Below are positions 45,283 through 54,914 of a DNA stretch of 64,000 bases, one piece after another. The position numbers and the translations under genes were made by a program. Each line of letters opens with the position of its first letter. The stretch's first letter is position 1. Where the stretch lies: contig NZ_JAEEMU010000043.1 of the NCBI RefSeq assembly GCF_016283395.1, forward strand, positions 1-64,000. The letters run 5' to 3'. The DNA is from Ruminococcus sp. GTDB lineage: Bacteria > Bacillota_A > Clostridia > Oscillospirales > Ruminococcaceae. The notes beneath the pieces are model-generated. The model ran no database searches. It had not been told where the DNA came from and worked only from the letters and a program-made list of their open reading frames with translations.

Positions 45283-45582
45283 ATGAAAAAGAAAAGCGGA
45301 AAAGCATTTATATTAACAGGTATCATTTTCTTTGCAGTCGGGCTGCTCGTTAATATACGTGTGATACGCGGGATAATAATTATGCTGATTTCGGATGAGC
45401 CAAAAAGTATAGGCATTATCGGCGGCGCAGACGCTCCTACGGCTATTTTCATTTCATCAAGGATATTCATGGATATGAGTATCCTTGAAAAAGCAGGACT
45501 TCTGCTGATAATAGCAGCCCCTTTCCTTATTATTATTGGCATAGTAAAGTACAGGAGAGCGCATAAAGGAATAAAAAAGTAA
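45283..45582 (+). CDS. Small membrane protein with an OadB-like motif
   Basis: 99 aa from the ATG after GAGGCGGTAAAAGCC. Two membrane helices (AFILTGIIFFAVGLLV and GLLLIIAAPFLIIIGIV) flank the sequence IGIIGGADAPTAIF, which is the ion-site region of the beta subunit of Na+-translocating decarboxylases. Only that motif is present, so it is not a decarboxylase subunit in itself; such short proteins are common in Firmicutes and unexplained. It follows the CNNM-type gene. Confidence 0.7.
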   Translation: MKKKSGKAFILTGIIFFAVGLLVNIRVIRGIIIMLISDEPKSIGIIGGADAPTAIFISSRIFMDMSILEKAGLLLIIAAPFLIIIGIVKYRRAHKGIKK

Positions 45583-45586
45583 TAAC

Positions 45587-45617
45587 AAAGCCCGAAGCAT
45601 TGCTTCGGGCTTGTTTT
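45587..45617 (+). terminator. Terminator after the OadB-motif gene
   Basis: AAGCCCGAAG-CATTG-CTTCGGGCTTGTTTT. Confidence 0.85.
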
Positions 45618-45746
45618 ATAGTCGATATCAACAATTATAGGAAATTTGATTTGTGAACTCCTACAAAGCTGAAAAATATTTTTTTGATAATCAATGGTTA
45701 TACATTGATTTTTTCGCTTTTTCAGCCCTCTTATAGAAGATGCTGT

Positions 45747-47063
45747 TTACTCCACAGTTCCCTCGCTTCTGCCGATAGTAAGGACAAAGCCTTTATTTAT
45801 AGGCATTATGCCGTTAGGGTCAACAGTCTTTACAGTATTGTCGGGAAGCTTTACGCTCCATGTCTCCTGAGTGAGATTGCGCAGAGCGTGCTTGCTCGGG
45901 TCTTTCTTATTGCGGACTACCTCGCCGATGATCTTGTGGAAGTCGCCGTCAGTTTCTCCCGTCATACCCTCATAGAGCTTAGCACCGCCAAATGCAGGGA
46001 GCTCAAAACGCTTGAATTTTATGCTCTCTGTGCAGGTGAGCTGATCACCGCAGTACATACAGCTTACGGAGTATTTCGGTGTTATGAATGTCTCCTTGCC
46101 GCAGTGAGGGCAGGGAACAGTCTCGCTTCTAAGCTTTACGAAAGCGTCCAGCCATGTCATTTCGATAACACGGTCATAAGGCGGCTTTACTGAGCTCTTG
46201 CCAAAGGACTGTATGAACAGGTCGCGGATATATTCGGGGTATATCTTCCAGAAGCGGAGAGTATTTGTGTTGAGCTGATTATTTGCGGCATTGCGGTCGT
46301 CCTCGGGGTCAAGTACGAAAACAGGATCGCTGCCGTAGAACTTCTTTTCAAGCTCGGGAGTCATGCATGGTGGAGTCGAGTACTTGCCCTCCAGCGGATG
46401 CTCTATGAAAAGCATACGGAAGAGTATAACAGCCAGCGAGAAACGGTCAGAGCGTTTATCGGGAGCACCGCCAAGTACTACCTCAGGTGCCATATAACGC
46501 TGTTTGCCTGCGATACCGAAGTTTACTCCGCGCTCGGAAACATTGTCGTTGTCGCATATGAGCACATCGCCGTTCTGCGGATCAATAAAGAAGTTGCCGT
46601 TATTTAAGTCCTGATAGCTGTAACCGTCATTATGGAGAGCACGGAAGCCCTCGATGATGTTGATAGCGGCATTGCAGCGAGCTGTGATATTTGCGAAGCT
46701 TGCCTTCATGCGGCGTGTTTTTGGATCCCACAGCAGAAAACGCGTAAGCTCTTCATATCCATTCGGACGAAGGGGCATTATATAGCCAAAGCTGCCGTCT
46801 ATCCATTCGGAAAGTTCCTCAGGCCATAAGAAAGCCTTTGTGGGAGCACCCTTTTTAATGTTTGCCTTGAGGTTTTCGTAGAATTCCTCAGGGTTTTTCA
46901 TTTTTTCAACGGTGGATTTGTGGTACCATTTAAGTGCCATTTGCTTGCCGTTGCACTCTACTCTGTAGACGTTTCCCTGACCGCCTCCGCCGAGAAAATC
47001 AAGAATAGTGAACGTTGAATTGTAAATAGTCTTGCCTTTGTAGCCTGTTTTGAGTTCTGCCAT
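45747..47063 (-). CDS. Protein-kinase-like protein with zinc ribbon (variant catalytic loops)
   Basis: 438 aa. Glycine loop LGGGGQGNVYRV at 24-35, ATP Lys45 (MALKWY), catalytic loop YSYQDLNNGNFFI where HRD is YQD (Asp and Asn kept), and DND in place of DFG (ICDNDNV), then YMAPEV. After the kinase domain comes a zinc ribbon, CPHCGKETF...CMYCG, and a C-terminal FHA-like or beta domain ending GFVLTIGRSEGTVE. Activity is plausible but altered; it may be a regulatory kinase. The next gene downstream on the strand (SGNH) is upstream here: this gene follows it by 46 bp. Confidence 0.85.
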   Translation of the reverse strand: MAELKTGYKGKTIYNSTFTILDFLGGGGQGNVYRVECNGKQMALKWYHKSTVEKMKNPEEFYENLKANIKKGAPTKAFLWPEELSEWIDGSFGYIMPLRPNGYEELTRFLLWDPKTRRMKASFANITARCNAAINIIEGFRALHNDGYSYQDLNNGNFFIDPQNGDVLICDNDNVSERGVNFGIAGKQRYMAPEVVLGGAPDKRSDRFSLAVILFRMLFIEHPLEGKYSTPPCMTPELEKKFYGSDPVFVLDPEDDRNAANNQLNTNTLRFWKIYPEYIRDLFIQSFGKSSVKPPYDRVIEMTWLDAFVKLRSETVPCPHCGKETFITPKYSVSCMYCGDQLTCTESIKFKRFELPAFGGAKLYEGMTGETDGDFHKIIGEVVRNKKDPSKHALRNLTQETWSVKLPDNTVKTVDPNGIMPINKGFVLTIGRSEGTVE

Positions 47064-47109
47064 GATAATGCTCCTTTCATATCCCTTATATTAAGTATAA
47101 ATAAAGTTT

Positions 47110-48069
47110 TTACATATTTGAGAATTCCTCGTTCTGAGGAAGCTTTGTAGTTGCAGGTTCAGTCTCGGAGGGATGTTCCTCAGTTTTGTTTTCAGATGTT
47201 TCGGCAGGCTGCTGTGCAGCAGTCGATGCAGGTGCGGAGTTGCCGCTCTTTGAAACTGTGTTCTGACAGAGCCAGTCGCACCACTGTGAATAGTATTTAG
47301 CAAGGAAATGTACTCCGTCACTTGAACTGTCACCAGGGAGTGCGCCGTATTCATCATCAAAAATACAGTTCGCGTTAAGGAAGAATACCTTGCTGTTGTC
47401 AGCCATTTCTTCAAGACGGCTGTTGAGCATATTTATACGCTCGTTGTTGATAATGTTGTTTTCATATGCTGCGGTAACGTGAAGATTTGCCTGAATGTAA
47501 ATTACCGCATCGGGCTGTACTTCCTTTATGCCGTCCACAAGCTTTCTGTAAGCCGAGACAGTGTATTCGATATCGTTTCCGACTTCGTTTATGCCTAGCA
47601 TAACGTATATCTTTGCGTATTTCTTTTCGTTGAGCACTGTCCAAACGGTCTTGCCGTTTACTGAAGTCTTGTCTATCTGATATGCGGAAAGTCCGATATC
47701 GCAGAAGTAATCGGCATTTTTCAGTGTACCGTAGTCACGGAGACCAACTGTACGTGAATCGCCTATAAAGAGTGCATCATCGAAATACTCAGGACCGCTC
47801 TGTGTGAACTGTGACTGTACAGTAGCAGGTTCTGTGGTCTGTTCTGCGTTTGCAGGAGCAGTTTCTCCCTCAGATGTAGGCTGAGTTTCTGCATTTGGAT
47901 CGGCAGGAGTTGTCTGAGCAGGCTGTGTTGCGGCAACGGGTGTTTTTATCGTTGTCTTTGAAGCCTTGACTTTACTGTTGTTCCATATCTGCTTATATAT
48001 GAACGGTGAAGCCACAAAGCAGGTGAGCAGCAGTATAAGCGTATATATACATTGTCTGAATCTATTCAC
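47110..48069 (-). CDS. SGNH/GDSL hydrolase, membrane-anchored
   Basis: 319 aa from a GTG behind TAAGGAGAGACTATT. One N-terminal membrane helix (IYTLILLLTCFVASPFIY) then a Pro/Thr/Glu-rich linker and the SGNH domain: block I FIGDSRTVGL, GINEVGND (Asn) and DGVHFLAKYY (Asp/His). Ends in a low-complexity Ser/Glu tail. It pairs with the MBOAT gene 12 bp upstream; in such pairs the MBOAT protein moves acetyl across the membrane and the SGNH protein transfers it to a surface glycan. Acceptor unknown. Confidence 0.88.
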   Translation of the reverse strand: MNRFRQCIYTLILLLTCFVASPFIYKQIWNNSKVKASKTTIKTPVAATQPAQTTPADPNAETQPTSEGETAPANAEQTTEPATVQSQFTQSGPEYFDDALFIGDSRTVGLRDYGTLKNADYFCDIGLSAYQIDKTSVNGKTVWTVLNEKKYAKIYVMLGINEVGNDIEYTVSAYRKLVDGIKEVQPDAVIYIQANLHVTAAYENNIINNERINMLNSRLEEMADNSKVFFLNANCIFDDEYGALPGDSSSDGVHFLAKYYSQWCDWLCQNTVSKSGNSAPASTAAQQPAETSENKTEEHPSETEPATTKLPQNEEFSNM

Positions 48070-48081
48070 AATAGTCTCTCC

Positions 48082-49623
48082 TTAAAATCTGAAATACATG
48101 AACGGGTCATCGAGTCCTCTGTACATACAGTAGACAGATGCCCAGAATACTGCCAGAAGGATAATTGCAGTAAAGGGGGAATTCTTCATCTTTTTGTATA
48201 GCTTCTGAGGAAGTGTTGTTGAGAAGATAAATCCTGCAAGGAAGTATTTCCAGTAAATTCCCCAGTATTTGATATAGTCTGTGTCAAGTACGGCATAGGT
48301 TTTTTGCGGCAGGAAGGGAAGAAGTCTCTTGAAGTAGATACCAAGCTCATGGAAGTCCGTAATGGCGAATATGAGCCATGTAAGCGGTATCACAAAGAAC
48401 ATATAGGCGTGTCCGAGAGGCTTTATCTTGTTAAGCACCTTGCCTGTCCAGTTCTTTTCGGTCATGATGATCGCAAAGAGAACAAGTCCCCATAATACGA
48501 AGTTCCAGCTTGCACCGTGCCAGAGACCTGTAAACAGCCATACGATAAAGGTATTCCTTATGGTAGCAGATGCGCCCTTACGGTTTCCGCCCAGTGGGAT
48601 ATATATGTAATCCTTGAACCATGTACCCAGGGTCATGTGCCACCTTCTCCAGAACTCGGTCATAGTGAGGGAGAGGTATGGGTGGTCGAAGTTTCGTGGG
48701 AGATTGAATCCCATTATCTTGCCGAGACCTATTGCCATGAGGGAATAGCCGCAGAAATCGAAATAAAGCTGGAATGAGTAGGCAAATATACCCATCCACG
48801 CAAGCTTTGATGATACGCTCTCGTAGCCTATCATGGAGATATCGCTCCAGAGTCCGCCTATCTGATTGGCAATGAGGACTTTATAGCCAAGACCTATGGT
48901 AAATGTCTTGAGACCGTCCTCAACTTTCTGCATGGAGTGTCTGCGGTTCTTGAGTTCCTTTGCCACATGGTCATATGTAACGATAGGACCTGCGATGAGC
49001 TGTGGGAACATACTTATGTATGCGCCGTAATTTATCAGGCTTTTTTCTGCCTTTGCCTTTCCTCTGAACACATCGGCTATATACGATACGTTCTGGAAGG
49101 TATAGAAGCTTATTCCTATAGGCAGGATAATATCCTTTACGGTAAGGCTCTGGTGGAAGAGATGATTTATATTCTCTGTGCCGAATGACCAGTACTTGAA
49201 GAAAATGAGCCACCAGAAGTTGAATAATACACCAAAGAACAGCCATGCCTTTTTGGCATGGCGGCTGTTTTCGATAAACTGTCCGACGATGAAGTTGAGC
49301 AATGTCGTCAGCAGAAAGAGAAATATGTAAACGGGCTTATGTACGCCGAGACTGTAGAATATGACGCTTCCCGTGAAAATTATAAGATTTTGGTATTCTA
49401 TCCGAGATGTCGAGTTCGCTTTCCAGAAATAGAAAAGCACCGCAAATGCAAAGAGAGCTATCTGCCAGGGCTTTGTGTAGCCGAGAGTGTGGAAGAGCCT
49501 ATACCCTGCAAATATGCTTCCTGCTAATAAAACGAAATTTCTGTATTCTTTTTTTGATGCCGCATAGGCTATCATAAAAACAGGCAGGAAAATGAAAATA
49601 AATTCCAAGCTGCTGAAAACCAA
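48082..49623 (-). CDS. MBOAT-family O-acyltransferase (AlgI/DltB-like)
   Basis: 513 aa from a TTG start five bases after AAAGGGTGG, giving the typical N-terminus LVFSSLEFIFIFLPVF; a GTG three codons earlier abuts the ribosome site. About 11 membrane helices. The MBOAT motif WHGASWNFVLWG with its active-site His is present, and MTEFWRRWHMTLGTWFKDYI is the family signature around the second conserved site. It brings acyl groups across the membrane for modification of extracellular polysaccharide, with the SGNH hydrolase encoded next to it. Confidence 0.93.
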   Translation of the reverse strand: MVFSSLEFIFIFLPVFMIAYAASKKEYRNFVLLAGSIFAGYRLFHTLGYTKPWQIALFAFAVLFYFWKANSTSRIEYQNLIIFTGSVIFYSLGVHKPVYIFLFLLTTLLNFIVGQFIENSRHAKKAWLFFGVLFNFWWLIFFKYWSFGTENINHLFHQSLTVKDIILPIGISFYTFQNVSYIADVFRGKAKAEKSLINYGAYISMFPQLIAGPIVTYDHVAKELKNRRHSMQKVEDGLKTFTIGLGYKVLIANQIGGLWSDISMIGYESVSSKLAWMGIFAYSFQLYFDFCGYSLMAIGLGKIMGFNLPRNFDHPYLSLTMTEFWRRWHMTLGTWFKDYIYIPLGGNRKGASATIRNTFIVWLFTGLWHGASWNFVLWGLVLFAIIMTEKNWTGKVLNKIKPLGHAYMFFVIPLTWLIFAITDFHELGIYFKRLLPFLPQKTYAVLDTDYIKYWGIYWKYFLAGFIFSTTLPQKLYKKMKNSPFTAIILLAVFWASVYCMYRGLDDPFMYFRF

Positions 49624-50133
49624 ATAAACCACCCTTTGTAAAATCTTTTGCCCCTATTTTCGGTTTGTATATATTCTGATAATCTACGAAAAATAGCAAT
49701 ATTTAAACTCATACATTACTATTTTACACGTTTGACGATTAATTGTCAATAGCTTTGGAATAATGTAGCAATTTGCAGTAAACTGCTGCTTTTTAGTTGT
49801 AAGTTATTAGTGATTAGTTATTAGTAGGGGCACATATTTGTCGTCAGCCAATAACAGTAAAATTTCAAATGTTCATTTGTATTGGCTGACATTCTAAAAA
49901 GCCCGTGAAAGAACGATATTACAGCAATCATAAGCCAGAGACGTTCGTCCATGCAAAACATTTTTTATGTGTTGCGTAAGGCATAATTGGATTGTAAGGC
50001 GCTGACTGCCAAAGGTAGCCAAAACATACTGTTATTTACACATAATAAAAGACACTGTGAAGATCACAGTGTCTTAATTACGCATTAATAAACGCTGATG
50101 GGGGGCGAAATGCCGCCGCTACAGGCTAACGGC
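49624..50133. repeat. Intergenic region: AT-rich repeats and folD terminator
   Basis: TTATTAGTGATTAGTTATTAG (core TTAGTGATTAGTTATTAG, 49806-49823), CAGCCAATAACAG (49848-49860) inverted with TTGGCTGACATTC (49884-49896). The hairpin AAGACACTGTG-AAGAT-CACAGTGTCTT (50048-50076), read on the minus strand with a following TTTTATT, is the folD terminator. GGCGAAATGCCGCC near 50103-50116 is another palindrome. Confidence 0.6.
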
Positions 50134-50991
50134 TCATTCGATCCCTGCCTGCTGTTTAGCAGCTGTGAGGGTATTTTTCATGAGCATAGCGATAGTCATA
50201 GGGCCTACGCCGCCGGGTACGGGAGTGATGAAAGAAGCCTTCTTCTCGGCTGACTCGAACTCAACGTCGCCGCAGAGCTTGCCGTTGTCGAGACGGTTCA
50301 TGCCTACGTCGATAACGACTGCGCCTTCCTTTATCATATCGCCTGTAACGAAGTTAGCGCGTCCGATAGCTACTACGAGGATATCAGCACCGAGGCATAT
50401 CTCCTTGAGATTCTTGGTCTTTGAGTGGCAGATAGTAACAGTGCCGTTCTTCTGGAGAAGAAGCATTGCCTGCGGCTTGCCTACGATGTTGCTTCTGCCG
50501 ATAACTACGCACTGCTTGCCTGTGATGTCAGTGCCTGTGCTCTCGATAAGGCGCATAACGCCTGCGGGAGTGCATGGCAGGAATGAATATTCGCCTATCA
50601 TTATCTTGCCTACGTTGATAGGGTGGAAAGCGTCAACGTCCTTATCTGGTGAGATAGCATTGATAACTGCCTTTTCGTCGATATGCTTTGGCAGTGGGAG
50701 CTGTACAAGTATACCGTTCACTCTGTCATCGCGGTTAAGTACGTTTACAAGGTCAAGGAGCTGTTCCTGAGTAGTTGACTCGTCAAGAGCGTACTCATAT
50801 GACTGGAAGCCTACAGCCTCGCAAGCCTTCTTTTTGTTATTGACATAAACTCTCGATGCAGGATCGTTTCCAACAATAACGACTGCAAGACCTACCTTGA
50901 GTCCCTTTTCATCTTTGAGCTTGGCTGTTTCTTCAGCGACCTCAGCCTTTACTGCTGCGGAAACTGCCTTTCCGTCTATTAACTGTGCCAT
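50134..50991 (-). CDS. folD: Bifunctional methylenetetrahydrofolate dehydrogenase/cyclohydrolase
   Basis: 285 aa, the normal FolD length. Motifs: [14 protein letters not shown] with the catalytic Lys pair, [28 protein letters not shown], and the Rossmann part [18 protein letters not shown] and [14 protein letters not shown]. Interconverts 5,10-methylene- and 10-formyl-tetrahydrofolate. Ribosome site AAGGAGGACAAATAA. Follows lgt by 30 bp and is the last gene of an M16-M16-lgt-folD run. Confidence 0.96.
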   Translation of the reverse strand: MAQLIDGKAVSAAVKAEVAEETAKLKDEKGLKVGLAVVIVGNDPASRVYVNNKKKACEAVGFQSYEYALDESTTQEQLLDLVNVLNRDDRVNGILVQLPLPKHIDEKAVINAISPDKDVDAFHPINVGKIMIGEYSFLPCTPAGVMRLIESTGTDITGKQCVVIGRSNIVGKPQAMLLLQKNGTVTICHSKTKNLKEICLGADILVVAIGRANFVTGDMIKEGAVVIDVGMNRLDNGKLCGDVEFESAEKKASFITPVPGGVGPMTIAMLMKNTLTAAKQQAGIE

Positions 50992-51021
50992 TTATTTGTC
51001 CTCCTTATGGCTATTGGACTT

Positions 51022-52173
51022 TTAGTCCTCATTATTATCTTTGTTGTCCTCTGCATTTGCGTCAGAGTCGTCATTTTCCTCGTCGTCATCTTCGATGATA
51101 TCGTCATCGTCGTCATCATCATCGTTATCGAGTTCGCTTTCATCGAAGTCATCGTCATCATCGTTGAAGATGTCGAGATCATCGTCATCATCATCGCCTG
51201 TTTTAGCGTCAGCACCCTTGATGCCCATGCTCTTTCTGCGTGATTCTTCGATAAGACGGTGAGATTCTTCTGTACTTGCGTAAAGCACCATGCTCTCGGG
51301 ATCGCGCTTTCTCTTTGCATAGAATATGATCTGGAGTATTACTGATGCAACGAATATTACAGCTGAAAGTGCCTGTGATACACGGATATTTCCAAGCATA
51401 AGGCTGTCTGTGCGGAGTCCTTCTACTACGAAACGCTCAGCTCCGTACCATGCAAGATACATGAGGAAAAGCTGTCCATCGTACTTTCTGCGCTTTGACC
51501 AGAATGCAAAGATAACAAATCCAAGCAGACACCATAATGACTCATAAAGGAAGCAGGGGTGTACAGGCTTTTCCCACAGCATATTCACGCCTTCCTGGTA
51601 AAGGTCGCCGCCTATCTGCATCTCGCCGCTGATAGTACGCTGTATAGTACCGCCTGTCATGCCGAGGAATGAGCTTGTGTTAGTTCCGAAAGCTTCCTGA
51701 TTAATGAAGTTGCCCCAGCGTCCGATACCTTGTCCGATAAGGAAACCGATAACGGTTATATCCAGCATAGGGAGCATTTTGACTTTTCGTATCTTACATA
51801 TTATAAGACCTACCAGCAGCGCACCTATGATACCGCCGTATATGGCAAGTCCGCCGTTTCGGGTGTTGACTATGTCTCCCAAGTTGCCTTTGTATTCGTC
51901 CCAGCGCATAAGGACGTAGTATAAACGTGCTCCGATTATACCACCGATAACGCCGCCGATGATAGCGTCGATAGTTCTGTCTGCATCGAGTCCGAAGCGT
52001 TTCATTCTCGGAAGTGCGTATACAAGAGCAAGGATAAGACCTAAGGTAATAAGGATACCGTACCATTGAATGTGCAGACTTCCGATGCTGAATGCGGTAG
52101 GATCAATGTGGAATTTCCAGCCAAGTTCGGGGAATTGTATTTCGTTTGGTTCTAAAAGCGTTTCTGTTGACAT
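51022..52173 (-). CDS. lgt: Prolipoprotein diacylglyceryl transferase with acidic C-terminal tail
   Basis: 383 aa from the ATG after AAAAGGAGGCATATTTTTA; its A overlaps the stop of the upstream M16 gene. Seven membrane segments; the Lgt signature GIGRWGNFINQEAFG is present, with a conserved Arg after the phosphatidylglycerol site. Attaches diacylglycerol to the lipobox Cys of prolipoproteins, such as those at 840 and 55990. The last ~75 residues are almost only Asp/Glu, encoded by repeated GATGAC-type codons; normal Lgt proteins stop near residue 280-300. Confidence 0.95.
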   Translation of the reverse strand: MSTETLLEPNEIQFPELGWKFHIDPTAFSIGSLHIQWYGILITLGLILALVYALPRMKRFGLDADRTIDAIIGGVIGGIIGARLYYVLMRWDEYKGNLGDIVNTRNGGLAIYGGIIGALLVGLIICKIRKVKMLPMLDITVIGFLIGQGIGRWGNFINQEAFGTNTSSFLGMTGGTIQRTISGEMQIGGDLYQEGVNMLWEKPVHPCFLYESLWCLLGFVIFAFWSKRRKYDGQLFLMYLAWYGAERFVVEGLRTDSLMLGNIRVSQALSAVIFVASVILQIIFYAKRKRDPESMVLYASTEESHRLIEESRRKSMGIKGADAKTGDDDDDDLDIFNDDDDDFDESELDNDDDDDDDDIIEDDDEENDDSDANAEDNKDNNED

Positions 52174-53456
52174 TAAAAATATGCCTCCTTTTCTATTATG
52201 GACAGTACACACCTGTCACGGCGCATTTCTCTGCGCATAAAATCAATAACATCGCTGCTTGTCATTTCCGACAGCACTTCTATAGCGTCATACGGACCTA
52301 CGCCGTCTATATGAGCGTTGAGCATGAGGTTCGCCACGGCTTCAACGTTGTTGAGCTCGCAGATCATCATACCGTATGAGGATTTCTTTATCCTCTGGAA
52401 GTCCTTTTCGTTTATGCCCTCATTTATAAGGCGGTCTACCTCGTCAAAGAGTGAGTCTCTTATGACTTCGGGGGAATCTGACTCTCCCGAGAATATAACT
52501 GTAAAGTAATTATCGCCGTAGAATACTTCGCCGCCGAAAGTGGAGTTTATTATCTCTTCCTTGAGAAGCCTCTCACACATGGGCAGAGCAGGGTCTGACA
52601 GCAGGGAAGTTGCGGTGGAAGCCGCAGCTATGCATTTAAGGCGTTCAAGTCCGCTTGTGGCAGTACACTTATAGCCTAAGTTGAAAATAGATGCACCTAC
52701 GGGCTGCTTTTCATGTACCTCTGGCTGTACTATCTCGGCAGGCTCATCCGGGAAAACAGTTTCAAGTCCCTTGTCGGTACATGGACGTAGACAGCTGTCG
52801 CATATCTCAAGAACTTTGTCCGCACTGATATTGCCTGCAACGGAAAGTACCATATTGTTCAGATCATAGAACGTATCATAGCACTTGTAAAGCAGTTCGG
52901 CATCTATATGGGATATGCTCTCAACAGTGCCTGCAATGTCTATTTTTACAGGGTGAGCATGGTACATTCCTCTGAGCATATTGAAGAATACACGCCATTC
53001 GGGATTGTCATTGGTCATTTTTATCTCCTGACCGATGATACCCATTTCCTTATCAACGTTTTCCTTTGTGAAATATGGCTTCTGTACGAAATCAAGCAGT
53101 ATTTTCAGGTTTTTCTCGTAGTTCTTTGAGCAGCTGAACAGGTAGCAGGTCTTGTCAAAGGACGTAAAAGCGTTGCCTGATGCGCCTGTTTTTGCGTAAA
53201 GCTCGAAAACTCCGCAGTCCTCGTTCTCAAAGAGCTTGTGTTCGAGGAAGTGAGCTATTCCCTCGGGAACTGTTGTATAGTTCTTGTCGGCGGCAGTCTT
53301 GAACATAGTGTTCACAGAGCCGTACTTTGTACCGAACAGAGCCTCTATACTGCTGAAGCCTTTCATTTCGCAGATATATATATCAAGTCCGCTTTTGTGC
53401 TTTACGTGTATACAGCTGTCGCCTGTGCGTGAGCTTGTAAGGATCTCTTTGTTCAT
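52173..53456 (-). CDS. M16-family zinc metallopeptidase (active subunit, YmfH-like)
   Basis: 427 aa, starting in an ATGA overlap with its paralogue. HFLEHKLFE is the inverted zinc motif HxxEH, with a conserved downstream Glu in the usual ~75-residue spacing, so it is predicted catalytic. The same pattern of tandem inactive/active M16 genes next to lipid or cell-envelope genes occurs in Bacillus (ymfF/ymfH). Substrates are probably short peptides. Followed by lgt with a one-base overlap. Confidence 0.88.
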   Translation of the reverse strand: MNKEILTSSRTGDSCIHVKHKSGLDIYICEMKGFSSIEALFGTKYGSVNTMFKTAADKNYTTVPEGIAHFLEHKLFENEDCGVFELYAKTGASGNAFTSFDKTCYLFSCSKNYEKNLKILLDFVQKPYFTKENVDKEMGIIGQEIKMTNDNPEWRVFFNMLRGMYHAHPVKIDIAGTVESISHIDAELLYKCYDTFYDLNNMVLSVAGNISADKVLEICDSCLRPCTDKGLETVFPDEPAEIVQPEVHEKQPVGASIFNLGYKCTATSGLERLKCIAAASTATSLLSDPALPMCERLLKEEIINSTFGGEVFYGDNYFTVIFSGESDSPEVIRDSLFDEVDRLINEGINEKDFQRIKKSSYGMMICELNNVEAVANLMLNAHIDGVGPYDAIEVLSEMTSSDVIDFMRREMRRDRCVLSIIEKEAYF

Positions 53457-54718
53457 TCCTGCACCTCCTTATCAAGCATGAGATATACAGTATCAAGCTT
53501 CAGAGAGTTTGCAGCCTGTACTATCCTTTCCTTTGTGACAGCTCTGAACTCATTGAAATGCTCCTCGGGAGTTATGAGCTTACCGTCGCTGAAACAGTCG
53601 AAAAACCAGTTTATATACGATGAGGCAGTATCGCCTATCTGCAATACAGCGTTATCGAGTGCCATAAGTGAGCTTTCTATCTCCTCATCGGTGATATTGC
53701 CCTTTTTTATCTCTTCGAGCTGGGCGAGTATCTCATCACGGGCTTTGTCTATATTACAGCGTTCGATGCCGCTGTCCACGAAGAAAGTGCCCTTTGCGGA
53801 AACAGAAGTGCTTACGCAGTAATAACAGAGGCTCAGTTTTTCCCTGACATTGAGGAAAAGCTTTGAGAATGGCATTTCGCCGTAGATTATACTGAGCATT
53901 TTCAGTGCATACTTATCATCGGAATCTGTTTTGAAAGCAAGCACCATTTTGCACTGATTAACGTCAAATTCCTCGGAAACGTGCTCAGGCTCGGGTTTGA
54001 GAGGACTGTGATTGCGTATACTTACTTTTCGCGGAGCTCTTTCTATATTACCGAAGCTTTCGGAGAGCATTTCCGCGAACGAATTGTCCTCATGTGGAGA
54101 AACGTAGTATATCTCTATCTGCGCAGTTTTCAGAAGCTCCTGATAGGCGCGGAATGCGTCCTCGGGAGATGCGTTGTTAGCGGCTTCACGGCTTCCGTAG
54201 CCTGTACATTCGGCAGGCTCTCCGCGGAATGCTACCTTTGAAGCCTGAGAAATGGCGTAGCTGCGCTTCTGGTTGAGCTCACCGTCTATCCTGTCGATGA
54301 GGTCTTTTTTTACTATATTAAACGAATCGGCATCAAATGCACCATTGCTGACATTTGGCTCGAAAAGACAGCCGTGTATCAGCTGACGCATTTCACCGCA
54401 TATATCTTCGCCGTCGATAGCATACTTGTTATCGAGCCATGAAGCTTTCAGTCCAAGTATTTGTGCATCGCCCTTTTTTCTTGCTATAGAGCCAAGACCT
54501 GCGCCGTAAAGCTCGGAAAGCTTTTCGCACAGTGAGGCGTATGTTTTGTACTGACGGCTTGATACGGTAAGGATACTTATTCCAAGGTTATTCACGGCTG
54601 CGGTCTTTTCGCTCAGTTCAGTGAGAAAATAGACTGCGAGGGAACTGGACTTGAATTTATCGTCAATAATAGTGGTAAATCCTATATTATCGCCCAACTC
54701 TGACCGTTTATATATCAT
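53453..54718 (-). CDS. M16-family peptidase-like protein lacking the zinc motif (YmfF-like)
   Basis: 421 aa from the ATG after GGAGTGTAAGCTTG (a TTG one codon before is also possible). It has the M16 domain pair (SELYGAGLGSIARKKGD; REKLSLCYYCVSTSVSAKG, which is the R-Y substrate pocket) but no HxxEH where the zinc motif should be. In M16B pairs one subunit supplies the zinc site and the other the arginine pocket, so this is the non-catalytic partner of the next gene. Confidence 0.88.
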   Translation of the reverse strand: MIYKRSELGDNIGFTTIIDDKFKSSSLAVYFLTELSEKTAAVNNLGISILTVSSRQYKTYASLCEKLSELYGAGLGSIARKKGDAQILGLKASWLDNKYAIDGEDICGEMRQLIHGCLFEPNVSNGAFDADSFNIVKKDLIDRIDGELNQKRSYAISQASKVAFRGEPAECTGYGSREAANNASPEDAFRAYQELLKTAQIEIYYVSPHEDNSFAEMLSESFGNIERAPRKVSIRNHSPLKPEPEHVSEEFDVNQCKMVLAFKTDSDDKYALKMLSIIYGEMPFSKLFLNVREKLSLCYYCVSTSVSAKGTFFVDSGIERCNIDKARDEILAQLEEIKKGNITDEEIESSLMALDNAVLQIGDTASSYINWFFDCFSDGKLITPEEHFNEFRAVTKERIVQAANSLKLDTVYLMLDKEVQE

Positions 54719-54914
54719 CAAGCTTACACTCCAATCCTAAAAAGCTATACAACATATTATAACACAATTAAAAATAAATTACCATAGTATTTTTCATTTT
54801 TTTCAAATTTTGTTATATCCACCATTATATTGTTGCAAAATACTTGATTTTTGATAATAAAAAGTGGTATAATATAAAATAGTTAATTGTATGTATTTGC
54901 GAAGGAGGCAGAAT

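Noticed and set aside
51007..51262. Plus-strand hydrophobic or Ser-rich frames opposite the lgt tail
   Set aside because: They are reverse readings of Asp/Glu codon repeats, not genes.
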